64,000 nucleotides of DNA from UBA1381 sp964399965 (GTDB lineage Bacteria > Bacillota > Clostridia > UBA1381): assembly GCA_964399965.1 (NCBI GenBank), contig CAYNRX010000001.1, forward strand, positions 124,001 through 188,000, given 5' to 3'. A program made the position numbers and the translations under genes. The notes under the pieces were generated by a model that saw nothing but the letters and a program-made list of their open reading frames with translations, had not been told where the DNA came from and did not search any database. Positions 35,338 through 44,051 of the stretch are shown here, in pieces. The first letter of the stretch is position 1. Every line of letters starts with the position of its first letter.

Positions 35338-37746
35338 TTAGTCGCTTGCGCTGTGTCTGAACTCGACCCCGATAACCGTGGAAGGCGCAACTTTCTCACC
35401 CGGCTCTACACTTTGCTTAACAGCGTATGCACCTCTTGAATCGCTCTGTCCCGCGCCTACTATCTCGAAATTCAGCCCGCGTGAGCTGAGCGCCGATCTG
35501 GCGTCGCTTATACTCATACCTGTAAGATCCGGCACAGTAACGGTGTCGGCCTGCTCGACCTCTTCTGTATAGAGCACTATCGTTGAATTTGTTTGCAGCA
35601 TTACTCCCGGCTGCGGCTGCTGCTCTATGACTGTATCTCCGTCACCGGACACCCTTGTCTTAAAGCCCGCCGCCTCGGCCAGATATTGTGCCGATTCAAC
35701 ATTCGTTTCCCTCATCTCCGGGACTTCCATCTGCTCATCAGGCTCTTCACCCTCCGCATATTGGCGTTCTACTCCCAAGTAGTCGAGGACGTCCTCCATA
35801 ATTTCTCCGGCTAAAGGCGCAGCCAGAGTTCCGCCGAATTTATTGTCCGTCTGCGGCTCATCGAGCATAACCAGACATACTATCTCCGGATCATCTGCCG
35901 GGGCAAACCCGATAAACGAGGCTATTCTCTTATCGGTACCACGGGGAGCTTTCTCCGAGGTACCGGTCTTGCCGCCTATACGGTAACCCTTGATATAAGC
36001 ATTCTTTCCCGTGCCATCGGACGCTGCCACGACCTCTTCGAGCTGCTCGCGCATTATCGCCGAGGTCTCTTCTGATATTACCTTATTAACAACAGTAGGC
36101 TGATAGCTTTTAACAACGCCTTCGCTGTTTCTTATTTCCTTTACTATCTGCGGTTTCATCAGATTTCCGCCGTTTATGACCGAGGATACGGCCGTTATCA
36201 TCTGCAAGGGCGTCAACTGGAATCCTTGGCCGAAAGCACTTGTTGCTATATCGGAATCACCCATGCCATTCCTGTAATATATGCTGTCGGTCTCCCCCAC
36301 AAGCTCTATCCCGGTCTTTTTTGTAAGCCCGAAAGCCTCGAAATATTCCATGAATTTCTCTTCGCCAAGTTTGAGTCCTGTCTCCATGAACACAACGTTG
36401 CACGAATGTCTTATACCATCGGCAAAAGTCTGCGATCCGTGTCCGGAGCTTACATGGCAGCTTATCTCATGGCCGCTGATACGCTTGTAGCCCGCGCAAT
36501 TGAAAGGCGTATCAAGCGTTACCGCTCCCTCCTCAAGAGCCGCGGCAGCTACAAGTATCTTAAATGTGGAGCCGGGTTCGTAGGAATCGGAAATAGTCTT
36601 GTTCCTCCACATTTTATTTCTCATCGCTTTAGTCTTTTCCTGCTGAAGCTTCTGTTCAGCTTCCGTCAGCTCCGGTGACGATGACGGATCAGGCTCCTGA
36701 TATGACTCCTCAAACCGGCGGATAAATTCATCACGGTCAAAATCCTCGCCGCCGCTGGCCTCAAGCGCAGCCTCTAAGGCCTCCTCCAAAGCCGCTTCCT
36801 TCTGGGATTCTCTCACCGAAGCCAACTCTTCCTGAGCTTGCTGAAGCTCGGAATCATACTCAAAATCTACCACCAGATTCTCAAATGTCGAGGTGCTGAA
36901 CGGATCGTTTACATCAAAATCCGGCTTGGTGGCCATCGCCAGAACCTCGCCCGTTTTAGGGTTCATTATTATCCCCGCGGCACCCTCCTTAAGGCTGTAT
37001 TCCTCCACCGCCGTTTCCAAATAGCTTTCTAGGATATGTTGTATCGTCTCATCTATCGTTAGTACAACATCGCTTCCCGTAAGTGAGCCGGTCACCGTTT
37101 CAGAGGCGTTTTCCGAAAGCGTTGTGCCGTCGGAATCCATCACCGTATTCACAGCCCCGTTCTTACCGGAGAGCACATCGTCAAACGTCAGCTCTATCCC
37201 CTGCAAACCGGTGTTATCATAGCCGGTAAAGCCGAGCACATGCGGAGCGACATTGAACAGGTAGTACCTCTTGGAATCCTCTTCAAAATAAACGCCCGAC
37301 AACGCGTCGGCGATCTCTTTATTATTATTCTCATCCTTGAGCGTGTTTATTTTGTTTGTCTCCTCCACGCTCAGTCTCTTTTTGATCACCTGATAACGGT
37401 TTCCCTTTGTGAGTTGAGCGTATACCTCTTCCCGGTCAAGCTCCAGAGCCGCCGCTATCTGATCGGCCGCCACCTCCGGATCGCCATCCTCCTGGACATC
37501 CTGCGGATTGCACACAAGAGTGTTGACAGTGCCGCTTTCGGCCAGGACTTTACCGTTTCTGTCATATATTTTTCCTCTGGATGCGGTTATTGTCGTCTGG
37601 CTGTTCTGCTGTCTTTCGGCAGAGGACTTAAGCTCTGCTCCGCGCACCACCTGCAAATAAGCGAGTCTGGCAACAAGCAAGCCCATGATAACGACAAATA
37701 TACCCAGTATGACAATGGCACGGCGTTTCATCTTCGTTATCGACAT
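35338..37746 (-). CDS. Class B penicillin-binding protein with PASTA domains (SpoVD/PBP2 type)
   Basis: 802 residues. A short cytoplasmic tail and one TM helix (about 9-30) are followed by the dimerisation domain with RGKIYDRNGKVLA, then the transpeptidase domain. Active-site motifs are S393-T-F-K396, S448-C-N450 and K593-T-G595. Two PASTA domains close the chain (about 690-740 and 740-800, the latter starting VTVPDLTGMS). Between DVNDPF and SYEPGSTFK lies an unusually long charged insertion (about 295-385, LEEALEAALEASGG and similar, probably coiled coil). It works with the SEDS protein encoded downstream. Two adjacent PBP genes, as in Bacillus pbpB/spoVD, are not seen here, so this one may serve division. 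Confidence 0.93.
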   Translation of the reverse strand: MSITKMKRRAIVILGIFVVIMGLLVARLAYLQVVRGAELKSSAERQQNSQTTITASRGKIYDRNGKVLAESGTVNTLVCNPQDVQEDGDPEVAADQIAAALELDREEVYAQLTKGNRYQVIKKRLSVEETNKINTLKDENNNKEIADALSGVYFEEDSKRYYLFNVAPHVLGFTGYDNTGLQGIELTFDDVLSGKNGAVNTVMDSDGTTLSENASETVTGSLTGSDVVLTIDETIQHILESYLETAVEEYSLKEGAAGIIMNPKTGEVLAMATKPDFDVNDPFSTSTFENLVVDFEYDSELQQAQEELASVRESQKEAALEEALEAALEASGGEDFDRDEFIRRFEESYQEPDPSSSPELTEAEQKLQQEKTKAMRNKMWRNKTISDSYEPGSTFKILVAAAALEEGAVTLDTPFNCAGYKRISGHEISCHVSSGHGSQTFADGIRHSCNVVFMETGLKLGEEKFMEYFEAFGLTKKTGIELVGETDSIYYRNGMGDSDIATSAFGQGFQLTPLQMITAVSSVINGGNLMKPQIVKEIRNSEGVVKSYQPTVVNKVISEETSAIMREQLEEVVAASDGTGKNAYIKGYRIGGKTGTSEKAPRGTDKRIASFIGFAPADDPEIVCLVMLDEPQTDNKFGGTLAAPLAGEIMEDVLDYLGVERQYAEGEEPDEQMEVPEMRETNVESAQYLAEAAGFKTRVSGDGDTVIEQQPQPGVMLQTNSTIVLYTEEVEQADTVTVPDLTGMSISDARSALSSRGLNFEIVGAGQSDSRGAYAVKQSVEPGEKVAPSTVIGVEFRHSASD

Positions 37747-37807
37747 GAAACCCTATCATTCCTTTCTTATATGTACAAGCAAAATATGGCTCTTTTCCTC
37801 TATTTGT

Positions 37808-38305
37808 TTAGTTTATGCTGAAAAACTCGATAATATTCTCCTTAATACTTTCAAACATTTTCGATATACGTACAGAGAAGCTCTCGACATCTCCGGCTGT
37901 CTGTTCTGTGCTGTCTCCTTGGGAAAGGTTTACATATATCGTCTGATACTTCTCAGGGCGCTGCATACCCAGCCTTTCTGTAGCTTCCTTTTCTATCTGC
38001 GACAGATCCACGCTCTGTTCAAGCTCGAATACCATCTGACTGTTAGTGGCCTGTATCTGATTAAGTTCTGCCTGCAGCGTTTCTATCTGTGACTGGGTCT
38101 CGCTTACGGTCACAAATTTTGATATCATAAATCCCGCCGCCAGCGCCAGGACGACCACTGCCGCTATTCTTCGCAAATACTTCATTTTATACAGCATTAC
38201 TGCACGTTCCCTCTTCTGTGGCTTTTTTCTGCGTCTTGGCTCAGGCCTGCGCTGCGGCCGCCTGAAACTCTCATCATATTTATACGCTAAATTTCCATTA
38301 TCCAC
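37808..38305 (-). CDS. ftsL: FtsL/DivIC-like division protein
   Basis: 165 residues from GTG 38305. A basic Arg/Pro-rich cytoplasmic tail (about 1-45) is followed by a TM helix (about 48-68) and a leucine-zipper-like coiled coil (TQSQIETLQAELNQIQATNSQMVFELEQS). EKEATERLGMQRPEKYQTIYV is the FtsL-like end of the ectodomain. Position between rsmH and the class B PBP is the classic place of ftsL. Sequence conservation in this family is poor, so the call leans on topology and position. Confidence 0.85.
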   Translation of the reverse strand: MDNGNLAYKYDESFRRPQRRPEPRRRKKPQKRERAVMLYKMKYLRRIAAVVVLALAAGFMISKFVTVSETQSQIETLQAELNQIQATNSQMVFELEQSVDLSQIEKEATERLGMQRPEKYQTIYVNLSQGDSTEQTAGDVESFSVRISKMFESIKENIIEFFSIN

Positions 38306-38334
38306 AATTATTCACACCAATCTATATACTATCA

Positions 38335-39267
38335 TTACAGTTTTTCCAATACTCTTAGCTTCGCACTTTTTGCCCGCGGATTTTCTAAAAGCTCCTTGTC
38401 GCCGGGCAGTATAGGTTTTCTTGTTATCACCTTTGCCTCGGGGCTTCTTCCGCATACGCATACATGAAATTCCTTCGGACATATGCATCCCCGGGCAAGA
38501 TCCGCAAAGGTCTGTTTTATTATCCTATCCTCAAGTGAATGGAATGTTATAACAGCCAGCCGTCCGCCGGGCTTTAACCGCTTTGCTATATCGCGCACGG
38601 CTCCGTTTAAGATCTCCAGTTCGCCGTTCACCTCTATCCTCACCGCCTGGAAGCAGCGTTTGGCCGGGTGTCCTCCATCAAGCCTGGCTTTTTTCGGTAT
38701 GGCCGCCTTTATCAGCTCCACAAACTGTCCCGTTGTTTCTATGGGAGCGGTTTTCCTTGCTTCTACGATAAATTCAGCTATTCTCTGCGACCATTTCTCT
38801 TCGCCGTATTCATAAAATATCTTTTTCAGCCTTTCACCGCTGTACTCATTGAGCACCTTCGCCGCTGTCAGCGGATTACGCCTATCCATGCGCATATCTA
38901 GCGGAGCATCCTTCATATAAGAAAACCCGCGCTCTTCCTCATCAAGCTGCGGCGAACTCACGCCAAGATCAAGTACCGCTCCGTCTATCCCGTCAACGCC
39001 CAATCCATCAAGCACCGAGGATACATTGCTGAAATTGTCCCTTACTATCGTTACACGGCCGTCAAACCTTGCCAGCCTTTTTCCGGCAGCCTTGACCGCC
39101 TCTTCGTCTCTGTCAATCCCTATGACTTTACATGTTTCGTTTTCCGATAATATCCGCTCGGAGTGCCCGCCGCCGCCCAGCGTCCCGTCAACGTATATCC
39201 CGTTGTCCTTTACCAAAAGCGACTCCACAGCTTCCTCAAGCAGCACGGAAACGTGTTTAAACTCCAT
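38335..39267 (-). CDS. rsmH: 16S rRNA (cytosine1402-N4)-methyltransferase
   Basis: 310 residues from ATG 39267, with AAGGAA upstream; a TTG one codon earlier is also open. It uses SAM to methylate C1402 in the ribosomal P site. HVSVLLEEAVESLLV, YVDGTLGGGGHS, GIDRDEEA, the DGAVLDLGVSSPQLDEEERGFSY motif and the C-terminal ITFHSLEDRIIKQTF are family signatures. Second gene of the cluster, 20 nt after mraZ. Confidence 0.96.
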   Translation of the reverse strand: MEFKHVSVLLEEAVESLLVKDNGIYVDGTLGGGGHSERILSENETCKVIGIDRDEEAVKAAGKRLARFDGRVTIVRDNFSNVSSVLDGLGVDGIDGAVLDLGVSSPQLDEEERGFSYMKDAPLDMRMDRRNPLTAAKVLNEYSGERLKKIFYEYGEEKWSQRIAEFIVEARKTAPIETTGQFVELIKAAIPKKARLDGGHPAKRCFQAVRIEVNGELEILNGAVRDIAKRLKPGGRLAVITFHSLEDRIIKQTFADLARGCICPKEFHVCVCGRSPEAKVITRKPILPGDKELLENPRAKSAKLRVLEKL

Positions 39268-39286
39268 CAAATTCCTTCTTCTATTT

Positions 39287-39733
39287 CTATATGTTCAAGT
39301 TGTACTCTTTTATACCGTCAAGCATTATCGTATCGGAAAGGCCGGCCTGGTATTCCTCCCAGGTCTTGCTGTCCCATATCTCAAGCCTCGTATTTACGCC
39401 CACCAATACAACATCTCTCTCCAGCCCCACGGCCTCCATCAGTCGTTTCGCTATAGGCACCCTGCCCTGCTTGTCTATCTCGCAGGCAGTTGCCCGTCCG
39501 TAGAACATCCTCACAAATGCCGCAGCATTGCTGTCGGTAGCGGTTGGGAGCTTGCTTATCTTCTCTCCCAATTTTTCCCATTCCTCTTCCGTGTAAAGAT
39601 GCAAGCAGTTATCCGAGACCGATTTCGTGATATATACAACAGGAGACAGCTTCTCACGCACTTTTGCCGGCAGAACCATTCGTCCCCGGTCGTCAAGCTG
39701 ACGCTGATATTCGTCAACAAAAAATACGCTCAT
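39287..39733 (-). CDS. mraZ: Transcriptional regulator MraZ
   Basis: 148 residues, the usual size. Two AbrB-like (SpoVT) repeats carry the family motif: DDRGRMVLPAKVRE near the N-terminus and EIDKQGRVPIAKRL near 90-103. MraZ forms rings and binds repeated boxes in its own promoter to control the mra/dcw operon. First gene of the cluster, with candidate boxes and promoter at 39797-39858. Confidence 0.95.
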   Translation of the reverse strand: MSVFFVDEYQRQLDDRGRMVLPAKVREKLSPVVYITKSVSDNCLHLYTEEEWEKLGEKISKLPTATDSNAAAFVRMFYGRATACEIDKQGRVPIAKRLMEAVGLERDVVLVGVNTRLEIWDSKTWEEYQAGLSDTIMLDGIKEYNLNI

Positions 39734-39796
39734 TCTGTCTCACCGTCCCTTCCATGATATCGGGAACCCATTCGGGCAAATCAGCAACCATTTTCT

Positions 39797-39822
39797 ACCC
39801 ATTTGCCCCAATTCGCTCCCCA
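39797..39822 (-). promoter_or_regulatory. Candidate MraZ-binding boxes
   Basis: Read on the minus strand, TGGGG, TGGGG and TGGGT occur within 26 nt just downstream of the -10 box; another ATGGGT lies about 30 nt nearer the gene. Repeated TGGGN boxes are the known MraZ operator type in E. coli. Spacing here is 12 and 9 nt, not the regular 10, so this needs proof. Confidence 0.5.
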
Positions 39823-39829
39823 TGCTATC

Positions 39830-39858
39830 ATTTTACTATACATTTACCAAAATTGCAA
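39830..39858 (-). promoter_or_regulatory. mraZ (dcw cluster) promoter
   Basis: On the minus strand TTGCAA (39853-39858), 17 nt, TAAAAT (39830-39835), followed by the TGGGN boxes. Confidence 0.65.
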
Positions 39859-39898
39859 TAGGTGTTTTCAAATTTTTTTCAAAAACTTTTTATCCCTA

Positions 39899-39927
39899 TT
39901 GTAATTTCTGACTGTATAGGTTATAAT
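39899..39927 (+). promoter_or_regulatory. lgt promoter
   Basis: TTGTAA (39899-39904), 17 nt, TATAAT (39922-39927). The leader would be about 140 nt. Confidence 0.65.
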
Positions 39928-40072
39928 AACAATATACGGGACGGATAATTATTCCTGTCACTATATATTGTATCACACTTTTGTTACTTTGTGAATACTT
40001 TTTTTAAACTTTCTTTTCAATTATGTTACAGAAAATTTTCAATTATTACGTTATTATTTGGGGGTTTTTACA

Positions 40073-40888
40073 ATGGAGACTGTAAATAACATTTCCTTCC
40101 CCTCTCTGGGGATCGATCTTACGGTGAGCAACGTTGCTTTTCATATTTTTTCCCATCCGATATACTGGTACGCGCTGATAATCCTGTTCGGATTCGGCCT
40201 TGCCGTACTGTTTGTCGGGCTCACCACCAAAAAGCGCGGCGTCAAACCGGAAAATATCCTTGACATCAGCATCTATGGCCTGTTTGTCGGTATAATCTGC
40301 GCCCGGATATACTATGTGATCTTTGCCTGGGATGAATTTGCCGGCGATCCCATGGGAATATTTCGCATATGGGAAGGCGGCCTGGCAATATACGGCGGGA
40401 TCATTGGGGCAATAATAACAGCAGTGATCTATTGCCGCATAAAAAAGCTCAATACCTTAAATATCTTTGACGTATGCGCACCCGGGCTTTTGATCGGCCA
40501 GGCTGTTGGACGGTTCGGAAACTTCGTCAACGCCGAGGTCTATGGCCGCGCCACCTCCCTCCCCTGGGGAATGTCCATAAACGGCGCCGAACCTGTTCAT
40601 CCGCTGTTCTTGTACGAATCGCTGTGGAATATACTGGGATTCATTATAATACTTTTGTTTCGTGACAGAAAAAAAGCGGACGGACAAGTGTTTTTCTTCT
40701 ATATCGCCTGGTATTCTTTCGGGCGGTTCTTCCTTGAGGGACTGCGTCCCTCCCAGTACATACTGTATATGATACCGGACGTTCTTGCCGCCTCTCAGGT
40801 AGTCGCCGTTATCGGAGTTATCGCCGGGATAACAGGGATAATTATAGTACAAGCACGAAAAAAACAAGCCAATAACAACGCGCATTAA
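40073..40888 (+). CDS. lgt: Prolipoprotein diacylglyceryl transferase
   Basis: 271 residues from ATG 40073; GGGGG 8 nt upstream is the likely ribosome binding site. Lgt transfers diacylglycerol from phosphatidylglycerol to the lipobox Cys of prelipoproteins. It is a seven-helix membrane protein with the GICARIYYVIF, IWEGGLAIYGGIIGA and GQAVGRFGNFVNAEVYG signatures, the essential Arg and His regions (PVHPLFLYES) and the FFLEGLR segment. Monocistronic, ended by the bidirectional palindrome at 40892. Confidence 0.95.
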   Translation: METVNNISFPSLGIDLTVSNVAFHIFSHPIYWYALIILFGFGLAVLFVGLTTKKRGVKPENILDISIYGLFVGIICARIYYVIFAWDEFAGDPMGIFRIWEGGLAIYGGIIGAIITAVIYCRIKKLNTLNIFDVCAPGLLIGQAVGRFGNFVNAEVYGRATSLPWGMSINGAEPVHPLFLYESLWNILGFIIILLFRDRKKADGQVFFFYIAWYSFGRFFLEGLRPSQYILYMIPDVLAASQVVAVIGVIAGITGIIIVQARKKQANNNAH

Positions 40889-40891
40889 AAT

Positions 40892-40944
40892 ACCGCCTGT
40901 ATACTGCGGACTGACGCTGTCAGCCTCCGCAATATACAGGCGGT
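40892..40944. terminator. Bidirectional palindromic terminator (ATACCGCC-family repeat R3)
   Basis: ACCGCCTGTATA (40892-40903) pairs with TATACAGGCGGT (40933-40944); after one mismatch the stem continues with TGCGGA/TCCGCA and an inner CTGAC/GTCAG. A and T runs flank it, and it separates convergent lgt and the thioesterase gene. Confidence 0.8.
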
Positions 40945-40953
40945 TTATTCGTA

Positions 40954-41439
40954 CTATTTCTTCCTCATTCTCTTTTCCTGTTTGGCTTTGTTTTCCAGAT
41001 ACCTCTTCTTGCCCTCATTGTATAGCTTTTGGTCGTAAGCATCGCCGCTCAGGTTTACAGGCGGCACCTGTTTGGGTATACCATGCTTGTCCAGCGATAC
41101 CATCGTAAAAAACGCGGTCAGTGCTATCTGCGGCCCCTTCCCGTCTGTCAGATCCTCCGCTTCCACTGTTACGAATACCTCCATTGAGGTATGACCTGTA
41201 TAAATGACCTGCGCTGTACAGGTAACCAAATTACCTACGTAGACCGGTTTCCTAAATTCCAGCTCGTCCACTCTGGCGGTGACAACATTCGTCCGCGCAT
41301 GTTTTTGAGCGGCCACCCCGGCGGCCGAATCCATCATTTTCATTATCTCACCGCCGTGCACATTTCCCGCAGCATTGGCCTGAAGCGGCAGCACCAGCTG
41401 CGCAAGAACAGAGCGGTCTCTTGCCTCCGCTGTTTCCAT
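40954..41439 (-). CDS. Hotdog-fold acyl-CoA thioesterase (YciA/YkhA type)
   Basis: 161 residues from ATG 41439, 8 nt after AGGGAG; an ATG six codons upstream is possible. It hydrolyses acyl-CoA thioesters. The hotdog signature is NAAGNVHGGEIMKMMDSAAGVAAQKHA, with the catalytic Asp/Asn region in HGG...MD, followed by VVTARVDELEFRKPVYVGN and TSMEVFVTVEAED. A Lys-rich tail of about 25 residues ends the protein. Last gene of the dnaG-sigA run, 25 nt after aroK. Confidence 0.88.
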   Translation of the reverse strand: METAEARDRSVLAQLVLPLQANAAGNVHGGEIMKMMDSAAGVAAQKHARTNVVTARVDELEFRKPVYVGNLVTCTAQVIYTGHTSMEVFVTVEAEDLTDGKGPQIALTAFFTMVSLDKHGIPKQVPPVNLSGDAYDQKLYNEGKKRYLENKAKQEKRMRKK

Positions 41440-41464
41440 CTCCCCATCTCCCTTCATTGGTGAT

Positions 41465-41995
41465 TTATTTAATTGTACTACGATGTAAAAATCTCTCTAT
41501 CTCCCTCAGCACCCGTTTTGCCGTTTCCGCCACCGGCACTTCATTGTCTATGACCACCTGCACATCGCAATTGTCGTAAAACGGGCGACGCTCCTCATAT
41601 CGGGCGCGTATCTGCTCCGGCGGCTGGCCGTTCACCAATGGCCGTCCGGCCGCCGCCGAAGGATCCAGCCGGGAGAGGATTATCTCTATTGTCGGCGCCA
41701 GATTCACTATTACCCCATTTTGCCGCAGCATTTCGATATTTCCCCTATCAAGCACCACGCCGCCCCCTGTCGATATTATCGTATCCTCAAATAGAGCGGC
41801 TTTTTTTACAGCCTCCTTTTCCAAAGCCCGGAAAGCCGCTTCGCCCTCCTCCTCAAAGATCCGGCTTATCGGCCTGCCGGCAGCTTCCACCACCATTTTA
41901 TCCGTATCCGCAAACGCTTTCCCTGTGAGCCTTGCCAGCTCCCTGCCGACCGCGCTTTTTCCGGCAGCCATAAAACCTGTGAGCACGATATTCAT
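41465..41995 (-). CDS. aroK: Shikimate kinase
   Basis: 176 residues. It phosphorylates shikimate at the 3-OH in aromatic amino acid synthesis. The Walker A motif TGFMAAGKSAVG, the DTDKMV motif, FEEEGEAAFRALE, STGGGVVLDRGN and the lid (DPSAAAGRPLV) are present. The start overlaps the aroE stop by 4 bases, so both are coupled. Confidence 0.95.
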   Translation of the reverse strand: MNIVLTGFMAAGKSAVGRELARLTGKAFADTDKMVVEAAGRPISRIFEEEGEAAFRALEKEAVKKAALFEDTIISTGGGVVLDRGNIEMLRQNGVIVNLAPTIEIILSRLDPSAAAGRPLVNGQPPEQIRARYEERRPFYDNCDVQVVIDNEVPVAETAKRVLREIERFLHRSTIK

Positions 41996-42831
41996 CGTCC
42001 GAACACCCCGTGCGCTATCTTTTTGTACATATCCCTATCCAGCTTTACACCGGTGAACAGCTCATAAGCGATAATGCCCTGATATATCAGCATACCCAGT
42101 CCATTTATGATCTTTGCTCCCCGTTTTTCCGCCTCCTGCAAAAACAGGGTCTTTTCCGGATTATATATCATATCAGCCACCGCCGTATTTTTATCTATCA
42201 CCGACAGATCGTCTGTCGGCATCTTGTCAAGCTGCGGTTCCATCCCTGCCGAGGTAGTGTTTATCACCACATCGTATCTTGAGAGCTTCTTTTCGGTATT
42301 TATCTCAAATCCCACAGATGCCTTGACCTCATCACGCAAACGCTCCGCCTTGGACACAGTCCTGTTTATCACCGTTATTGAGGCAGGTTTTTCCTGTATC
42401 AGCCTGATGACCGTCGGCATCGTCACGCCGCCTGCGCCAAATATCAATATATCCCGTCCGCTGACGCTGACGCCGTTGGCCGTTAAGGACATTAAAAATC
42501 CATCCGCATCGGTATTGTAGCCGATAAGACGGCCGTCCTTGTTGACTATAGTGTTGACGCTTCCCAAAAGCTGCGCCTGCTCGGACACCTCGTCAAGATA
42601 TCCCATGACCGCCTTTTTATGAGGGGCGGTAACATTTCCTCCCGCAATGCCGAGAGCGCGAATCCCCCGCACTGCGTCGCCAAGATCCTCCGGCTTCACC
42701 TCAAACGCCGAATAAACGTAGTCCGCTCCCACCATCTCCGATATAAAATTGTGCATATTGGGCGAAAACGTATGCTCTATCGGATAGCCGATAATGCATA
42801 GCTGCTTTGTATGTCCGCTTACTTCTCTCAT
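41992..42831 (-). CDS. aroE: Shikimate dehydrogenase
   Basis: 279 residues. It reduces 3-dehydroshikimate with NADPH. IGYPIEHTFSPNMHN, GGNVTAPHKKAVMGYLD (with the catalytic Lys), NTDADGFLMSL, the nucleotide-binding FGAGGVTMPTV, and INTTSAGMEP are typical. It overlaps yqeG by 4 bases upstream and aroK by 4 bases downstream. Confidence 0.95.
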   Translation of the reverse strand: MREVSGHTKQLCIIGYPIEHTFSPNMHNFISEMVGADYVYSAFEVKPEDLGDAVRGIRALGIAGGNVTAPHKKAVMGYLDEVSEQAQLLGSVNTIVNKDGRLIGYNTDADGFLMSLTANGVSVSGRDILIFGAGGVTMPTVIRLIQEKPASITVINRTVSKAERLRDEVKASVGFEINTEKKLSRYDVVINTTSAGMEPQLDKMPTDDLSVIDKNTAVADMIYNPEKTLFLQEAEKRGAKIINGLGMLIYQGIIAYELFTGVKLDRDMYKKIAHGVFGR

Positions 42832-43322
42832 TTTGGATCCTCTCTCCTCATCAATTTCCTTTCCAGATACCGCTTGAGCTTAAAAAACATATTCTCCTTA
42901 GCGGCATTTATCGGCGTTACCAGCACTGTCCGTATCCCGGCGCGGTTCCCGCAAAGGATATCGGTGAACAGCTGATCTCCTATTATCACCGTAGAGCTTT
43001 TATCGGCCCCCATCTGTGCCATCAGCCGTTTCAACCGCTTGGCAAACGGCTTTGCCGCACGGTGGTATCGCGGCACGCTCATCCCCTGCGAAAACACCTC
43101 CACCCTTTTTTTTGAATTATTCGATAAAAAGCCGACCTTTATCCCTTCCCTTTCAAGCCGCGCCAAAAACTCAAGCGCCGTCTCGTCCGGGTCAGGATCA
43201 TTGTCGGCTACCAATGTATTATCAATATCACTCACAACATATTTTATATTGTTTCTCCGAAAAAAATCCTCCGGGATGTCGGAAATACCTCTGAACGTAT
43301 ACGTCGGCGTAAATCTGCTCAT
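42828..43322 (-). CDS. yqeG: YqeG-family HAD phosphatase
   Basis: 164 residues from ATG 43322, inside the rsmE end, after GGGGGAAATGG. The HAD IIIA signature is VVSDIDNTLVADN (motif I DxDxT), then FLSNNSKKRV (motif II), AAKPFAKRLK with the motif III Lys, and IGDQLFTDILCGNRAG (motif IV). The YqeG family usually stands next to aroE or yqeH in Bacillota and its substrate is not firmly known. Confidence 0.88.
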   Translation of the reverse strand: MSRFTPTYTFRGISDIPEDFFRRNNIKYVVSDIDNTLVADNDPDPDETALEFLARLEREGIKVGFLSNNSKKRVEVFSQGMSVPRYHRAAKPFAKRLKRLMAQMGADKSSTVIIGDQLFTDILCGNRAGIRTVLVTPINAAKENMFFKLKRYLERKLMRREDPK

Positions 43323-44050
43323 TCCATTTCCCCCCATTCATACATCATGACCGCCAGTACCGTTTCGCCTGCCGTTTCCGTGCGCAGTATGCGCGGCCCC
43401 AGCGTTACCGTGGGGATACCCTCGCGGGAAAGCGTCTCTATCTCCCGCAGGTCAAAGCCTCCCTCGGGTCCGATCATAAATCCCGCATTTGCCGGTTTAT
43501 TCAAAAGCAGCGTCCTGATACCTGTTTTCTGCTCACATTCATACGGCGCAAAATACAGCTCATGCTTCTTCATTGACGCTACCGCCTCATCAAAACTCAT
43601 GACTGCGTGTATCCTCGGTATGACGCCCCTGCCCGACTGTTTGGCCGCTGCCTCGGCTATCTTCTGCCAGCGCGCTATCTTCTTATCCTCCCGGCCGTCA
43701 AGCCGGGACACACAGCGGCTCATGGCGCACGGTATCAAATCTGTTATCCCCAGCTCTGTCGTTTTCTGGATTATATACTCCATCTTCGTTCCCTTAGGTA
43801 TACCCTGGTAAAGGCTGACCTTGACTTGCGGCTCTGAGGATGACAGACGGCGGCTGAGGACGGAGCATATTATCGCCCCGTCCCCGACCTCGTCTATCCT
43901 TGCGCTGTAGTCATAGCCTGCCGTGTCGCATACCTCGATAACGTCTCCTATCCCCATTCGCAGGACCCGCAGGATATGCGAAACGTCCTCGGTATCTATC
44001 ACCAGCCTTTCACCGCTGACCTTCTGCGGTGAAACAAAAAACTTCGGCAT
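43319..44050 (-). CDS. rsmE: 16S rRNA (uracil1498-N3)-methyltransferase
   Basis: 243 residues. A small N-terminal PUA-like domain (MPKFFVSPQK, HILRVLRMGIGDVIEV) is followed by a knotted SPOUT methyltransferase domain. The family residues include LYQGIPKGTKMEYIIQKTTELGI, RWQKIAEAAAKQSGRG, and the SAM-binding knot MIGPEGGFDLREIE...TVTLGPRILRTETA. It methylates U1498 of 16S rRNA. Adjacent to fprA (2 nt) and coupled to yqeG. Confidence 0.95.
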   Translation of the reverse strand: MPKFFVSPQKVSGERLVIDTEDVSHILRVLRMGIGDVIEVCDTAGYDYSARIDEVGDGAIICSVLSRRLSSSEPQVKVSLYQGIPKGTKMEYIIQKTTELGITDLIPCAMSRCVSRLDGREDKKIARWQKIAEAAAKQSGRGVIPRIHAVMSFDEAVASMKKHELYFAPYECEQKTGIRTLLLNKPANAGFMIGPEGGFDLREIETLSREGIPTVTLGPRILRTETAGETVLAVMMYEWGEME

Positions 44051-44051
44051 A

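Larger units (their letters stand above)
39734..40072. other. Divergent gap between mraZ and lgt
   Basis: This 339-nt gap holds the mraZ promoter and boxes on the minus strand and the lgt promoter on the plus strand, separated by an AT-rich stretch. No gene is seen. Confidence 0.75.

Noticed and set aside
40058..40073. Upstream in-frame start for lgt at 40058
   Set aside because: ATG 40073 is positioned correctly behind GGGGG; the earlier codon is inside that site.
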